Assembly: GCF_900109665.1 (NCBI RefSeq)
Contig: NZ_FOAO01000024.1
Coordinates: 21,712 to 85,711 of the forward strand
Source of the DNA: Blastococcus sp. DSM 46786
GTDB lineage: Bacteria > Actinomycetota > Actinomycetes > Mycobacteriales > Geodermatophilaceae
DNA: 64,000 nt
Direction of reading: 5' to 3'
Under the pieces are notes generated by a model. That model ran no database searches, was not told the origin of the DNA, and worked only from the letters and a program-made list of their open reading frames with translations. Position 1 is the first letter of the stretch. Each line of letters begins with the position of its first letter. The position numbers and the translations under genes were made by a program. Below, piece after piece: positions 9,511 through 17,731 of the stretch.

Positions 9511-9591
9511 CGCAGCAGGGTCCCTCCCGCACAAGCGAGGGCGAGCGGGGCGGCGACGGGCCGAAGGCGCACGAGACGTCCTCGATGGGAA

Positions 9592-9641
9592 CGGACCACT
9601 GGGGCCGGGTCTGCGATCAGCTGCGGGCGAGCAGTGGTCCG
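9592..9641. terminator. 10-bp inverted repeat between convergent genes
   Basis: CGGACCACTG at 9592-9601 and its exact complement at 9632-9641 with a 30-base spacer. It lies in the 244-bp gap between the SDR gene (+) and vapC (-), where a shared terminator would be expected. The rest of the gap shows no gene. Confidence 0.4.
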
Positions 9642-9754
9642 CAGGGGGCGAGGTCAGCGCGGTGGCAGCCAGCCGAGCCAGGCCCAGGCGACGACGGGCA
9701 GGATCACCCGCGTGCTCCGCAGCAGCGCCGCCGCTGCGGTAGGGAGATGAGCGG

Positions 9755-10150
9755 TCAGGCTCCCGGTTGCGACACGTCCAGTCCGGCCGCGGCGGCCGCC
9801 TCCAGGAGGCGGGCGTCGTAGGCGACGAAGGTCTCCAGGTCGGGATCGAGCGCCAGCGCGCTGGCCAGGTGCAGCGCATCGAGGCTGCGTAGCGACGGCT
9901 CCGGGAGCTCGGCCGCCGCGGTCAGGACGTGGTCATCCAGAGGCACGAGATCCAGCACCGCCAGGACGGCACGCCCCTGCTCCCCCAGCCGCGGGTCGAT
10001 GCGCCGGCACGAGCGGAGCACCTCGACCGGCGCCAGCGCGCTGCTCACGAGTGGCACGTCAGGGCGATCGGTCAGCCAGGCGGCCAGCGCGGCGCTGTGC
10101 TCTTCGGCACGGACCAGCTTCAGGATGGCCGACGAATCGAGGTAGATCAC
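9755..10150 (-). CDS. vapC: VapC-type PIN-domain toxin ribonuclease
   Basis: A 131-residue PIN domain. The four acidic residues expected at the magnesium site are D5 (MIYLDSSAILK), E43 (PVEVLRS), D91 (SLDALHLA) and D112 (VAYDARL). Known VapC toxins cleave specific RNAs and are held inactive by VapB. The ATG overlaps the stop of the upstream antitoxin by four bases, the usual type II toxin-antitoxin layout. The target RNA cannot be inferred. Confidence 0.9.
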   Translation of the reverse strand: MIYLDSSAILKLVRAEEHSAALAAWLTDRPDVPLVSSALAPVEVLRSCRRIDPRLGEQGRAVLAVLDLVPLDDHVLTAAAELPEPSLRSLDALHLASALALDPDLETFVAYDARLLEAAAAAGLDVSQPGA

Positions 10151-10416
10151 CCGCGGTCCGCGCGGAGCTCGTCCAGCACATCGGTGGCGGACGGCCCCTC
10201 GACGACGAGCGGCGCCGGCAACCGACGCGGAGCGGCGGCCGGCCGCAGCTTCCCCGCGGCGATCAGCCGGTCGCGCGCCGCATCCCCCTGGTGCGGAGGC
10301 ACCAGCCGGGCGACGAGCGCGCCCCGCTCGGTGATCTCGACGGTCTCTCCTGCCTTGACCCGCGCCAGATACTTGCTCGCGTTCTGCCGGAGCTCGCGCA
10401 CGCCGATCCGCAGCAT
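10147..10416 (-). CDS. vapB: Phd/YefM-type antitoxin of a VapBC module
   Basis: An 89-residue antitoxin. The N-terminal MLRIGVRELRQNASKYLARV stretch is the typical Phd/YefM DNA-binding fold, followed by ETVEITERGALVARLVP. The C-terminal tail is Pro/Ala-rich and probably wraps the toxin. Known members bind their own promoter together with the toxin, so autoregulation is likely. A short AT-richer stretch just upstream of the start (GAGTAGCACTGGACGTGCTA) is a plausible promoter/operator, but this is inference. Confidence 0.88.
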   Translation of the reverse strand: MLRIGVRELRQNASKYLARVKAGETVEITERGALVARLVPPHQGDAARDRLIAAGKLRPAAAPRRLPAPLVVEGPSATDVLDELRADRG

Positions 10417-10493
10417 GCCGAGCAGAGTAGCACTGGACGTGCTACTAGCCGGTCTGCTGGACGGCGGCTGACCGCGGGCACCATGCTGGCCGG

Positions 10494-10811
10494 GTGCCGG
10501 AGGACGAGCTCGACCGCCTGCGGGCCGACGTCGTCGAGCCGGTGGCCCGCAGCGTCCTGCGCGACGACGAGTTCGAGTCCGCCGAGCTGTGGCGGGAGGA
10601 CGGCGTGGCCCCGGACGAGATCTGGGTGCGCGTCGTCGCCCGCGGCGAGATGTTCCGCGACCTGCTGAGCAGCCCGTCGTGGGAGGGGTTCGAGCGGGCC
10701 GGACCGGGGGCCCTGGCCGCGCGCCTCGCCGACCACCTCGAGGACTGGGTCTGCGAGACCCGCTTCGCCTGGGGAGAGCGCCGCAGGGCCGATCCGACCG
10801 CCCGCCGCTGA
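10494..10811 (+). CDS. small hypothetical protein
   Basis: A 105-residue acidic, charged protein (PEDELDRLRADVVEPVARS at its start, WGERRR near the end). No recognised motif, signal peptide or membrane segment. The codon pattern is coding-like and a GTG at 10494 gives the natural start. It stands between the divergent vapBC module and the convergent thioesterase gene. Function unknown. Confidence 0.55.
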   Translation: MPEDELDRLRADVVEPVARSVLRDDEFESAELWREDGVAPDEIWVRVVARGEMFRDLLSSPSWEGFERAGPGALAARLADHLEDWVCETRFAWGERRRADPTARR

Positions 10812-10879
10812 TCCGGGCGGCTGTGCGGAAACCGGGGTCACGGGGCGGTGGGTGACCCCGGCGAGCGCACACCCGTGAC

Positions 10880-11632
10880 TCAGCCGGCCGGGAGCCGCCG
10901 GGTCTGCCGGCCGCGGGCGACCAGCGAGCCGTCCTCCGCCCGCAGCTCGACGTCGTCGATCGCGACGTCGTCGTCGCACCAGACGGTCCGCTGGTCCACC
11001 CGCACCCACGCCCCGGTCGCCGGCACCGGCCCGGTCAGGTGGGCGGTCAGCTCCACCGTCGGCATCGCCGCCGGGGCGGTGCGGACGGCGAACAGCGACG
11101 GCGGCAGCGCGTCCAGCAGCACGCCGAGCTGCACGAGCGGCGCCAGCTCCCCGCCGCGGATGCGCACCCAGGCGTGCAGCCGCGGCTCGCTGCCCCCGGC
11201 CAGCGGGCGTGACGCGCCGAGCGCCCGGATCTCGGTGTGCTCGGCGACCGGCACGTACTCGCGCGGCAGCTCGAAGGGGATGCCGTCGGCCACCCGCGGC
11301 TGCTCCGCCGGCGCCCCGTGCTCGATCCCCGCGGACGCCGGACGGGCGAGCGTGAGCACCTGGGCCACCGCGCGCAGCTCGCCGCCCTGCCGCAGCTCGC
11401 TGCGCACGCTGCCGGTGCGGCCGGTCCGGTCGGCGGCGGCCGTCACCTCCGCCTCGACGTCGGCGGCCACCCCGCCGAGCAGGTGCGCGGTCACGGCGCG
11501 CGGCGGCGCCCCGGCCAGCGCGGCGGCGGCGTCGAGCAGGTGGCCGACGACCAGCCCGCCCTGCGTCGCGGTGAACGAGCGCCAGGTCGGGTCGAACGAG
11601 AGCCGGCGTCCGGCGGTGGTCGTGGCGGTCAC
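10880..11632 (-). CDS. acyl-CoA thioesterase-like double-hotdog protein
   Basis: A 250-residue protein resembling the TesB/acyl-CoA thioesterase family with two hotdog halves. The N-terminal half carries FTATQGGLVVGHLL and the C-terminal half GAWVRVDQRTVWCDDDVAIDD. Known members hydrolyse acyl-CoA to free acid and CoA; substrate length is not predictable here. The GTG start at 11632 overlaps the stop of the MFS exporter (GTGA), so the two are coupled and share the HxlR-controlled promoter. Coupling with an exporter hints at handling of toxic acyl or aromatic compounds (inference). Confidence 0.75.
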   Translation of the reverse strand: MTATTTAGRRLSFDPTWRSFTATQGGLVVGHLLDAAAALAGAPPRAVTAHLLGGVAADVEAEVTAAADRTGRTGSVRSELRQGGELRAVAQVLTLARPASAGIEHGAPAEQPRVADGIPFELPREYVPVAEHTEIRALGASRPLAGGSEPRLHAWVRIRGGELAPLVQLGVLLDALPPSLFAVRTAPAAMPTVELTAHLTGPVPATGAWVRVDQRTVWCDDDVAIDDVELRAEDGSLVARGRQTRRLPAG

Positions 11633-13053
11633 GGGGCTTCCTCTCGGGGGGCGGGGCGGAGATCGGGGTGCTGGGCGCGGCCGATGGCCAGCGCGAGCGC
11701 ACTGGCCCCGGCGGCGAGGACGACGACGAGCAGCCAGCCCCGGTCGGCCCCGGGCAGCTCCCCGCCGCTGCGGGCGACGGCGGCCAGCAGCAGCGCGACG
11801 CCGAGGGTCGCGCCGAGCTGCCGGGACGCCCCGAACGTGGCGGTCCCGGTGGCCAGCGCACCCGGGGGCAGCGCGGAGGACGCCGCCGCCGACAGGTTGG
11901 TGAGCGTGAGCCCCACGCCGAGACCGGTGAGCAGCTGGCCGGGCAGGAAGGCGGTGAGGTAGTCGGCGTCCGCGCCGACCTGGGTGAGCCACCACAGCCC
12001 GCCCAGCGCGAACAGCGCCGTCCCGGCCGCGGCCACCACCCCGCAGCCGACCCGCGCGCCGAGCCGGCCGGCCGGCACGGCGGCGAGCGCGGCCAGCAGC
12101 GGCCCGGGCACCAGCGCGAAGCCGGCCTCGACCGCCGTGTAGCCCCAGCCGCCGGTCAGCCACAGCACGTTTCCCAGCAGCATCGCGGCGAACGCGGCCA
12201 TGAACGCGGCGATGGACGGGCAGGCCAGCGCGAACGCCCGGGCGCGGAACAGCGGCAGGGGCAGCACCGGCACGAGCCCTGCCGGCGCCCGCGCCGCCCG
12301 GACGACGACGAGCACGCCCGCGACCACGGCCGCGGCGAAGGAGGCGACGACGACCGCGTCGCCCCAGCCCCGCTCGGGCGCGTCGACCAGCGCGTAGGCC
12401 AGCGCGCCGACGGCCAGCACGAGGAGGGCGGTGCCGACGACGTCGGGGCGGCGGGTCTCGGTCTCGTCCCACGACTCGGGCAGCACCCGCAGGCCCACCA
12501 CCAGCGCCGCGACGACGACCGGCAGGTTGACCAGGAACACCCACCGCCACGACGCCTCGACCAGCAGCCCGCCGATCGGCGGCCCCAGCGCGGCGGCGAC
12601 CCCGCCCACCGCCGACCAGACCGCGATCGCCTGCGCCCGCCGGGCCGGCGGGAAGGTGTGCAGCAGCAGCGCCAGCGACGTCGCCGTCACCAGGGCGGCA
12701 CCCACGGACTGCACGACGCGGAAGGCGACCAGGCTGCCGACGTCCCAGGCCAGCGCGCAGCCCAGCGACCCGGCGCCGAAGGCCGCGAGCCCGGTGAGGA
12801 AGACCCGCCGCCGGCCGATGCGGTCGGCGACCCGGCCGGCCGGCGCGAGCAGCGCGGCGAAGCCGATCGTGTAGCCGTTGAGGACCCAGGACAGCGCCGT
12901 CGTCGAGGCGTCGAGCGACCGGCTCAGCGCCGGGAACGCCACGTTGACGATGAACAGGTCGAGGCTGGCCAGGAACACCGCCGCCGACACCACGAGGAGC
13001 ACCAGCCCCGGCCGGGTCGCCCTCGCCGCCTGCGGTTCCGCCGTCGTGCTCAT
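11629..13053 (-). CDS. MFS drug-exporter, DHA2 (EmrB/QacA) family
   Basis: A 474-residue transporter with about 14 hydrophobic segments. The DHA2 N-terminal motif VVSAAVFLASLDLFIVNVAF is at about residues 20-39 and motif A (GRVADRIGRRRV) is in the loop between helices 2 and 3. Known members export drugs, dyes and organic cations by proton antiport. The ATG at 13053 is chosen because the upstream extension runs into the divergent promoter. It is divergently transcribed from an HxlR regulator across an 88-bp region with two matching operators, so inducible export is likely. Confidence 0.87.
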   Translation of the reverse strand: MSTTAEPQAARATRPGLVLLVVSAAVFLASLDLFIVNVAFPALSRSLDASTTALSWVLNGYTIGFAALLAPAGRVADRIGRRRVFLTGLAAFGAGSLGCALAWDVGSLVAFRVVQSVGAALVTATSLALLLHTFPPARRAQAIAVWSAVGGVAAALGPPIGGLLVEASWRWVFLVNLPVVVAALVVGLRVLPESWDETETRRPDVVGTALLVLAVGALAYALVDAPERGWGDAVVVASFAAAVVAGVLVVVRAARAPAGLVPVLPLPLFRARAFALACPSIAAFMAAFAAMLLGNVLWLTGGWGYTAVEAGFALVPGPLLAALAAVPAGRLGARVGCGVVAAAGTALFALGGLWWLTQVGADADYLTAFLPGQLLTGLGVGLTLTNLSAAASSALPPGALATGTATFGASRQLGATLGVALLLAAVARSGGELPGADRGWLLVVVLAAGASALALAIGRAQHPDLRPAPREEAP

Positions 13054-13074
13054 GGGCACCCCTGCACCGTCGAT

Positions 13075-13134
13075 GGTTCGGTTTCCGAACCAGATGGGTC
13101 GGGACGTTACACGAGTCGGTTCGATATGCGAACC
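13075..13134. promoter_or_regulatory. two GGTTCG-N5-CGAACC operators between the exporter and the HxlR gene
   Basis: Two 17-bp palindromes with identical 6-bp arms, GGTTCG and CGAACC, and 5-bp spacers lie at 13075-13091 and 13118-13134. Their centres are 43 bp apart, about four helical turns. They fill the divergent promoter region between the MFS gene start (13053) and the HxlR gene start (13142). They are the probable binding sites of the HxlR protein. Confidence 0.75.
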
Positions 13135-13141
13135 TGTAGGC

Positions 13142-13609
13142 ATGACGACGCGACTGGACGCGCTCCCGGGCCGGCGCTGCTCGATCGCGGGCGCGCTCGA
13201 CGTCGTCGGCGACCGGTGGGCGCTGCTGATCGTCCGCGAGGTGTCGCTGGGCGCGCACCGGTTCAGCGAGATCCTCCGCGGCACCGGTGCTCCCCGGGAA
13301 CGGCTGGCCGCCCGGCTCGCCGCACTCGTCGACGCCGGCGTGCTGGAGCGGCGCGAGTACAGCCGCACCCCGCCGCGCGCCGACTACCACCTGACGCGGG
13401 CCGGCACCGACCTGCTGCCGGTGCTGCAGGCGCTCATGCAGTGGGGCGACCGCCACGTCGCCGACTCACCGCCGGTGGAGCTGCACCACCACGGGCACCG
13501 CATCGCCGCCTCCTGGGTGTGCGACGTCTGCGGGGAACGGGTCGGGCGGGGCACCGAGCGGCACGTGCCCGGCGGCAGCGAGCCCGGGCACGGCCCGCTC
13601 CCCCGCTGA
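13142..13609 (+). CDS. HxlR family transcriptional regulator
   Basis: A 155-residue winged-helix regulator. The HxlR signature is seen in RRCSIAGALDVVGDRWALLI (about residues 11-30), HRFSEILRGTGAPRERLAARL and the wing LERREYSRTPPRADYHLT. A C-terminal CDVCGERV stretch may bind metal or sense redox state (inference). Divergent from an MFS exporter and thioesterase with two shared operators, so it probably represses both itself and the exporter operon. Confidence 0.9.
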   Translation: MTTRLDALPGRRCSIAGALDVVGDRWALLIVREVSLGAHRFSEILRGTGAPRERLAARLAALVDAGVLERREYSRTPPRADYHLTRAGTDLLPVLQALMQWGDRHVADSPPVELHHHGHRIAASWVCDVCGERVGRGTERHVPGGSEPGHGPLPR

Positions 13610-13619
13610 GCCCGGGCGA

Positions 13620-13681
13620 CCCGACTTCCGGGAAACCGGGCCCCGTCGGCCCCACCGGGCCCCTACTTCCCGGAAGTCGGG
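13620..13681. terminator. bidirectional terminator with 15-bp arms
   Basis: A perfect inverted repeat, arms 13620-13634 and 13667-13681, spacer 32 bases that is itself CCGGG/CCCGG-rich. It lies between the convergent HxlR (+) and SDR (-) genes. Confidence 0.65.
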
Positions 13682-13683
13682 GC

Positions 13684-13717
13684 GCGGGCACGCGGGTCAG
13701 GCGGGCACGCGGGTCAG
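13684..13717. repeat. 17-bp tandem duplication at the SDR stop codon
   Basis: GCGGGCACGCGGGTCAG occurs twice in tandem, at 13684-13700 and 13701-13717. The second copy contains the stop codon of the minus-strand SDR gene, so the duplication left a second stop in its 3-prime region. Probably a replication-slippage scar. Confidence 0.8.
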
Positions 13718-14637
13718 GCGGGCGGCACCTCCAGCGGGACGCCGGTCTCCCGCGCCGACACCTCCCACAGGACGTCGATCTGCTCCTGCAGGGCCCACCG
13801 GCGCAGGATCGGCCGGCGCACCGCTGGTCCGTTGGAGCCGAACCGGGGCGCGTAGAGCTCCCCACCCCCGGCCCGCGGGTCGGTCGCCGCCCGCAGCTGC
13901 GGCCGGGCGCCCTCGAACGGCGTCATCCCCGACCGCGCCGTCAGCGCCTCGAAGAACGCCCCCACCCACCCGGCGCCGCCCTCCCGCACCGACCGCGCCT
14001 GCAGGTCGGTGTTCGACAGCCCGGGGTGCGCGACCAGCGAGGCCGCGGACACCCCGGCCCGCGCGAACCGCTGCTGCAGCCCCAGGGCGAAGTGGAGGTT
14101 GGCCATCTTGGCCCGGGCGTAGGAGGCCCACGCCCCGTAGCCGCGCCGCAGGTGCGGGTCGGCCGGGTCCAGCCGCCGGGCGCGGTGGCGCGCCGTGCTC
14201 GTCACCGTCACCACCCGGGCCGACGGCGCATGGAGGAGGGCGGGGAGCAGGTGCGCGGTGAGCGCCCAGTGCCCGAGGTGGTTCACCCCGAGCTGCAGCT
14301 CGAAGCCGTCGACGGTGGTGCACTGCGGCATCGCCATCACCCCGGCGTTGTTCACCAGCAGGTCGACCCGCTCGTGCCCGGCCAGCACCGCGCCCGCCGC
14401 GGCCCGCACTGCCGCGAGATCGCCCAGGTCGAGCGGCACGACCTCCAGCGACGCCGCCGGGTACCGCTCGGCGATCCGGGCGACCGCGGCCGTCGTCTTC
14501 TGCGGGTCCCGCGCGGCCAGGACGACGTGCGCACCCGCACCGGCCAGCGCGAGCGACGTCTGCAGGCCGAGGCCGCCGTTGGCACCGGTCACCACCGCGG
14601 TGCGCCCGGCGAGGTCGGGGATGTCCTTCTCGGCCAA
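13714..14637 (-). CDS. SDR family oxidoreductase, retinol-dehydrogenase-like
   Basis: About 307 residues from a TTG start at 14637. Cofactor motif TGANGGLG near residue 18, NNAGVM near 90, catalytic Ser in VTVTSTARH and the active-site YARAK. This subgroup resembles eukaryotic retinol dehydrogenases; bacterial substrates are unknown. The start is uncertain: an in-frame GTG at 14736 would add 33 Arg/Gly-rich residues with no family match, and none of the candidates has a strong ribosome site. The TTG gives the usual family length. Convergent with the HxlR gene. Confidence 0.78.
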   Translation of the reverse strand: MAEKDIPDLAGRTAVVTGANGGLGLQTSLALAGAGAHVVLAARDPQKTTAAVARIAERYPAASLEVVPLDLGDLAAVRAAAGAVLAGHERVDLLVNNAGVMAMPQCTTVDGFELQLGVNHLGHWALTAHLLPALLHAPSARVVTVTSTARHRARRLDPADPHLRRGYGAWASYARAKMANLHFALGLQQRFARAGVSAASLVAHPGLSNTDLQARSVREGGAGWVGAFFEALTARSGMTPFEGARPQLRAATDPRAGGGELYAPRFGSNGPAVRRPILRRWALQEQIDVLWEVSARETGVPLEVPPA

Positions 14638-14768
14638 GCCATGGGCGGATCGTGCCGGGCGGATGCGCCACGCGTCACGGCCGCCCCCCACCGACGATGT
14701 GCGCCGGCCGCCGGGTGCTGGACGCCGGGCCCTCACTGTCAGCGCGCATGCTCGAAGGGGGTGACGGG

Positions 14769-15323
14769 TCAGGGCAGGCGGCCGGTGGCCTTGAGCTCCA
14801 CCGCCGTCAGCACCTCCCAGCGGACCGCCGAGCTGCCCGGCCGGATCAGCCGCCAGTAGCGGTCGAACCGGCGGCGGGTGACCTCGTCGGTCGACGTGAT
14901 GCGGGTCTCCGAGCTCAGGTCCGTGCCGCCGCCGCGCGCGGTCAACCGGAAGTCGATCGCCGCCTTGACCCAGCCGCGCTGGGTGAACCGGCGGAAGGCC
15001 GGCGCATCCAACGCCGGGCCGTCGTCGCCGCCGTCCAGGCGCCAGGCCTGCAGCGGACCGCCGAAGACCACCGACGACGGCCCCTCGGCGCCCAGCAGCG
15101 GCACCGGCAGCGCGTCCAGGAACGGCCGGTCGTGCAGCTGCCCGAGGCCGCGGCCGGAGAGCACCACCGGCAGGAACCGGGCCGCGCCCAGCACCAGCGT
15201 CACCGGCAGCTGGGAGAGACGGACCGCGTGCAGCGCGTCCCAGACGGCCTCGGGCCCGGCCGCGATCCAGCGCGTCTGCCGGGTGACGTGCTCCGGCCGC
15301 GGCAGGACGTCGTCGAGGTCCAT
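14769..15323 (-). CDS. SRPBCC-like protein, hypothetical
   Basis: A 184-residue protein with the outline of an SRPBCC/START-like lipid-binding fold (TRWIAAGPEAVWDALHAVRL near the N-terminus, then a beta-rich middle and SETRITSTDEVTRRRFDRYW near the C-terminal helix). No catalytic residues can be assigned. Its ATG overlaps the stop of the upstream serine hydrolase by one base (TGATG), so it is translationally coupled to it and may act on the same compound (inference). Confidence 0.65.
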   Translation of the reverse strand: MDLDDVLPRPEHVTRQTRWIAAGPEAVWDALHAVRLSQLPVTLVLGAARFLPVVLSGRGLGQLHDRPFLDALPVPLLGAEGPSSVVFGGPLQAWRLDGGDDGPALDAPAFRRFTQRGWVKAAIDFRLTARGGGTDLSSETRITSTDEVTRRRFDRYWRLIRPGSSAVRWEVLTAVELKATGRLP

Positions 15324-16456
15324 CAGGCCAGCGCGTCGTACACGGCCCGCACGTAGGCCTCGCTGCGCGGCGAGCCGATCAGCCCGCCGCCCATCCGGTT
15401 CATCATGTAGGTGATCGTCAGCCGCCGGTCGAGGTCCACCACCGCCAGCGAGCCGCCCCAGCCGCCCCAGAAGAAGGTCCGGCCCTCGGGCACGTAGGGC
15501 ACCGTCGGGGAGCCGAGGCAGAAGCCCGTCCCCCAGCGGAACGGCGCGCCCAGCACCAGGTCCACGCCGTCGGCCTGCACGTCGAGCACCTTCTCCACGG
15601 TGGCGGGCTGCAGCAGCCGCACCCCGCCGGCCTCGCCGCCCAGCGACAGCGTGCGCAGCACCCGCATGACGCCGCGGGCGTTGGAGTGGCCGTTGAGCGC
15701 ACCGAGGTCGGCGGCCCGCCACTCCGGGCTGTTGGCGGCCTTCGCCGAGGCCAGCGGGCCGGTGAAGGTCTTCACCGCCACCGATTCCGGGTCGAGCGTG
15801 CGCGGGTCGACGTCCGGGCGCGGCGGGGGCACCACCGGCGCGATCCGCGACACCTCCGACTCCCGCGCCCCGATCTGGAAGTCCGCGCCCAGCGGGTCGG
15901 CGATCCGGTCGGCCACGAACTTCTTGAACGTCGTGTTGGTGATCCGCCGGATCACCTCGCCGACCAGGTGCCCCTGGTTGTTGGCGTGGTAGCCCGACGC
16001 CGTCCCCGGCTCCCACCAGGGGCGCTGCTGGGCGAGCCGCTCGGTGGCCAAGTGCCAGTCGTACATGTCGCGGATGGAGAAGGGCTGCTCCCAGCCCGAG
16101 ACGCCGGAGGTGTGTGACAGCAGCTGCCGCACCCGCACGTCCTTCTTGCCCTTCGCGCAGAACTCCGGCCAGTAGTCGCCCACCGGGGCGTCGAGGTCCA
16201 GCTCGCCGCGGTCGACGAGCATGAGGGCGGCCAGCGCCAGCACGCACTTCGTCGTCGACCAGACGTTGACGATCGTGTGCTCCGACCACGGGAGGGTGCG
16301 CGCCTCGTCGCGGTGACCGCCCCAGAGGTCGACGACGGTCTCGCCGTCGAGGTCCACGGCGACCGATGCGCCGAGCTCCTCGCCGTCCAGCTGCTGCGCC
16401 AGCGCCTCGCGCACCCCCGCGAACCGCTCGTCGCACCTGCCGTGGACCTCCGCCAT
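15323..16456 (-). CDS. serine hydrolase, class C beta-lactamase/esterase (EstB-like) family
   Basis: A 377-residue penicillin-binding-protein-like hydrolase. The nucleophile motif S-x-x-K is seen as STTK (about residues 68-71), the second motif Y-x-N as YHAN (about 154-157), and a C-terminal GGWGGS stretch replaces the KTG box. Known relatives include esterase EstB, LACTB-like proteins and D-aminopeptidases, so ester or amide hydrolysis is likely and beta-lactam resistance is not implied. The ATG at 16456 has a strong GAGGAGGT ribosome site. No signal peptide is evident. Confidence 0.83.
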   Translation of the reverse strand: MAEVHGRCDERFAGVREALAQQLDGEELGASVAVDLDGETVVDLWGGHRDEARTLPWSEHTIVNVWSTTKCVLALAALMLVDRGELDLDAPVGDYWPEFCAKGKKDVRVRQLLSHTSGVSGWEQPFSIRDMYDWHLATERLAQQRPWWEPGTASGYHANNQGHLVGEVIRRITNTTFKKFVADRIADPLGADFQIGARESEVSRIAPVVPPPRPDVDPRTLDPESVAVKTFTGPLASAKAANSPEWRAADLGALNGHSNARGVMRVLRTLSLGGEAGGVRLLQPATVEKVLDVQADGVDLVLGAPFRWGTGFCLGSPTVPYVPEGRTFFWGGWGGSLAVVDLDRRLTITYMMNRMGGGLIGSPRSEAYVRAVYDALA

Positions 16457-16668
16457 GGGACCTCCTCGCTCGCCCGCGACCTCGTCGTCGCGTCCGGAAC
16501 CGATCATGGACACACTCCCCGGCCCGGCCGTGCTGCGCCACCGAAGACCTCGCGACGGCGGCGCCGGGGCCGGGGATCCCCTCGGGAGGTTCTGCCCCTG
16601 GTCCGCACGGGGAGCAGAGGCGGAGCGTCGTCCGGGGCGCCCCGCCGGGAGCGCCGTGCCGCACGTGA

Positions 16669-17034
16669 CGCTCCGGGGAGCAGGCCTGGTCCCCGCCGGG
16701 CCCGTCGGCAGGGCGCTTCCTCGACGACCGGGACGACTGGTGGGATGCGCCGGACCTGGGAGCGTGCTCCGCGCAACTGCTGCGCCGGCTCGACGCGGAG
16801 CTGATCGAGCTGCGCGACGATGCCCGGGACGAGGCAGGCAACTCGCCGGTGCCGGGGCCGGCCCTGCTGTCGCACGACACAGCGCGTGCCCTGCTGGCCG
16901 ACCCAGAGCGGTGGTACGAGGAGCGGACGGGCGGCTGCACCCTCGTCCACGCCACCGAGCTCGGGCGGAGCACCCGGCGGTCCGCTGGCCCTGAGGTGGG
17001 CGGCGGCGGGTTCCACGTGGAACCCGCTGCCGGC
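16669..17034 (+). pseudogene. possible gene remnant in a 578-bp gap
   Basis: The 16457-17034 gap holds no intact gene. In the frame starting at 16669 (just after an in-frame TGA) the plus strand reads as protein-like, e.g. RFLDDRDDWWDAP and ALLSHDTARALLADPERWYE, but there is no start codon before 16849 and the frame runs on antisense into the next gene. It looks like a fragment whose 5-prime end is lost. An inverted repeat with 9-bp arms lies at 16621-16629 and 16667-16675. No family assigned. Confidence 0.3.
17006..17027. terminator. 22-bp perfect palindrome after the RibD-C-type gene
   Basis: Arms GCGGGTTCCAC and GTGGAACCCGC meet with no spacer. It starts 8 bases downstream of the stop of the minus-strand reductase gene (17035). 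It could be the terminator of that gene or a protein-binding site; with no spacer a hairpin would lose about two central pairs. Confidence 0.5.
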
Positions 17035-17658
17035 TCACCCCGGGAGCGTCAGGTCCCCGGTCTCCAGCTCGCCCACCCGCCGGTAGGCCGCCATCACGGC
17101 TCCGGTCGACGTCACCTCCGACGAGGTCAGCCGCCACGAGCGCGGCGCCGCGTCGTCGGCGAACAGGCGCTTGCCCGCGCCGACCACGACCGGGAAGGTG
17201 ATCAGCCGCAGCTCGTCGACCAGGTCCTCGCGCAGCAGCGTGTGCACCAGCCCGGCCGAGCCGTGCACCTGCAGCTCGCCGCCGTCCCGCTGCGTCAGCT
17301 CCCGCACCGCCGAGGGCACGTCACCCTCGAGCAGCCGCGCGGTATCCCACTCCAGCGGCGCGGTGAGCGTCCGCGACGCCACGTGCTTGGTCAACGTGTT
17401 CAGCGCCGTGCCGACCGGGTCGCCCTCCGTCGGGGCCTTCGGCCAGTGCGCGGCGAAGATCTCGTAGGTGCCGCGGCCCAGGAGGAAGTCCTCGGCGGGG
17501 GCGAACCACCGCTCCATCTGGGCGCCCATGGCCTCGTCGAAGAACGGCACCAGCCAGCCGCCGTGGCGGAAGCCGCCCGAGGTGTCCTCCTGCGGGCCGC
17601 CGGGGGCCTGCACGACCCCGTCGAGGGTCAGGAACGTGGTGACGACGATCGGGCGCAC
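17035..17658 (-). CDS. dihydrofolate reductase family protein (RibD C-terminal domain)
   Basis: A 207-residue single-domain protein of the RibD-C/DHFR-like superfamily. Seen: the opening beta strand RPIVVTTFLTLDGVVQAPGG, the GRGTYEIFAAHWP segment and the LVDELRLITFPVVVGAGKRLF segment typical of the family. These stand-alone proteins are probably NADPH-dependent reductases; their substrates are mostly unknown and they should not be called FolA. The GTG at 17658 is picked for its AAGGAGGA ribosome site; the longer ATG start at 17721 adds unrelated residues. Confidence 0.85.
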   Translation of the reverse strand: MRPIVVTTFLTLDGVVQAPGGPQEDTSGGFRHGGWLVPFFDEAMGAQMERWFAPAEDFLLGRGTYEIFAAHWPKAPTEGDPVGTALNTLTKHVASRTLTAPLEWDTARLLEGDVPSAVRELTQRDGGELQVHGSAGLVHTLLREDLVDELRLITFPVVVGAGKRLFADDAAPRSWRLTSSEVTSTGAVMAAYRRVGELETGDLTLPG

Positions 17659-17731
17659 GGTGTCCTCCTTGCGTGGGGCGGGACGGTCTCCGGGTAGACG
17701 ACCGCCGGCCCCGGAACTCATCGCCGCCGGG

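Noticed and set aside
10880..13456. Long minus-strand frame covering the thioesterase, the MFS gene and the operator region
   Set aside because: Only its 3-prime part (10880-11632) has family features; the rest is a shadow of the MFS gene in another frame, with Arg/Gly/Ala-rich text.
11668..14859. Very long plus-strand frame antisense to MFS and SDR genes
   Set aside because: Low-complexity Arg/Gly/Gln text expected from the antisense of high-GC genes; no domain.
16504..17016. 170-residue minus-strand frame in the 16.5-17.0 kb gap
   Set aside because: Arg/Pro-rich with no motif and a start codon inside the 22-bp palindrome; less protein-like than the opposite strand, itself only a remnant.
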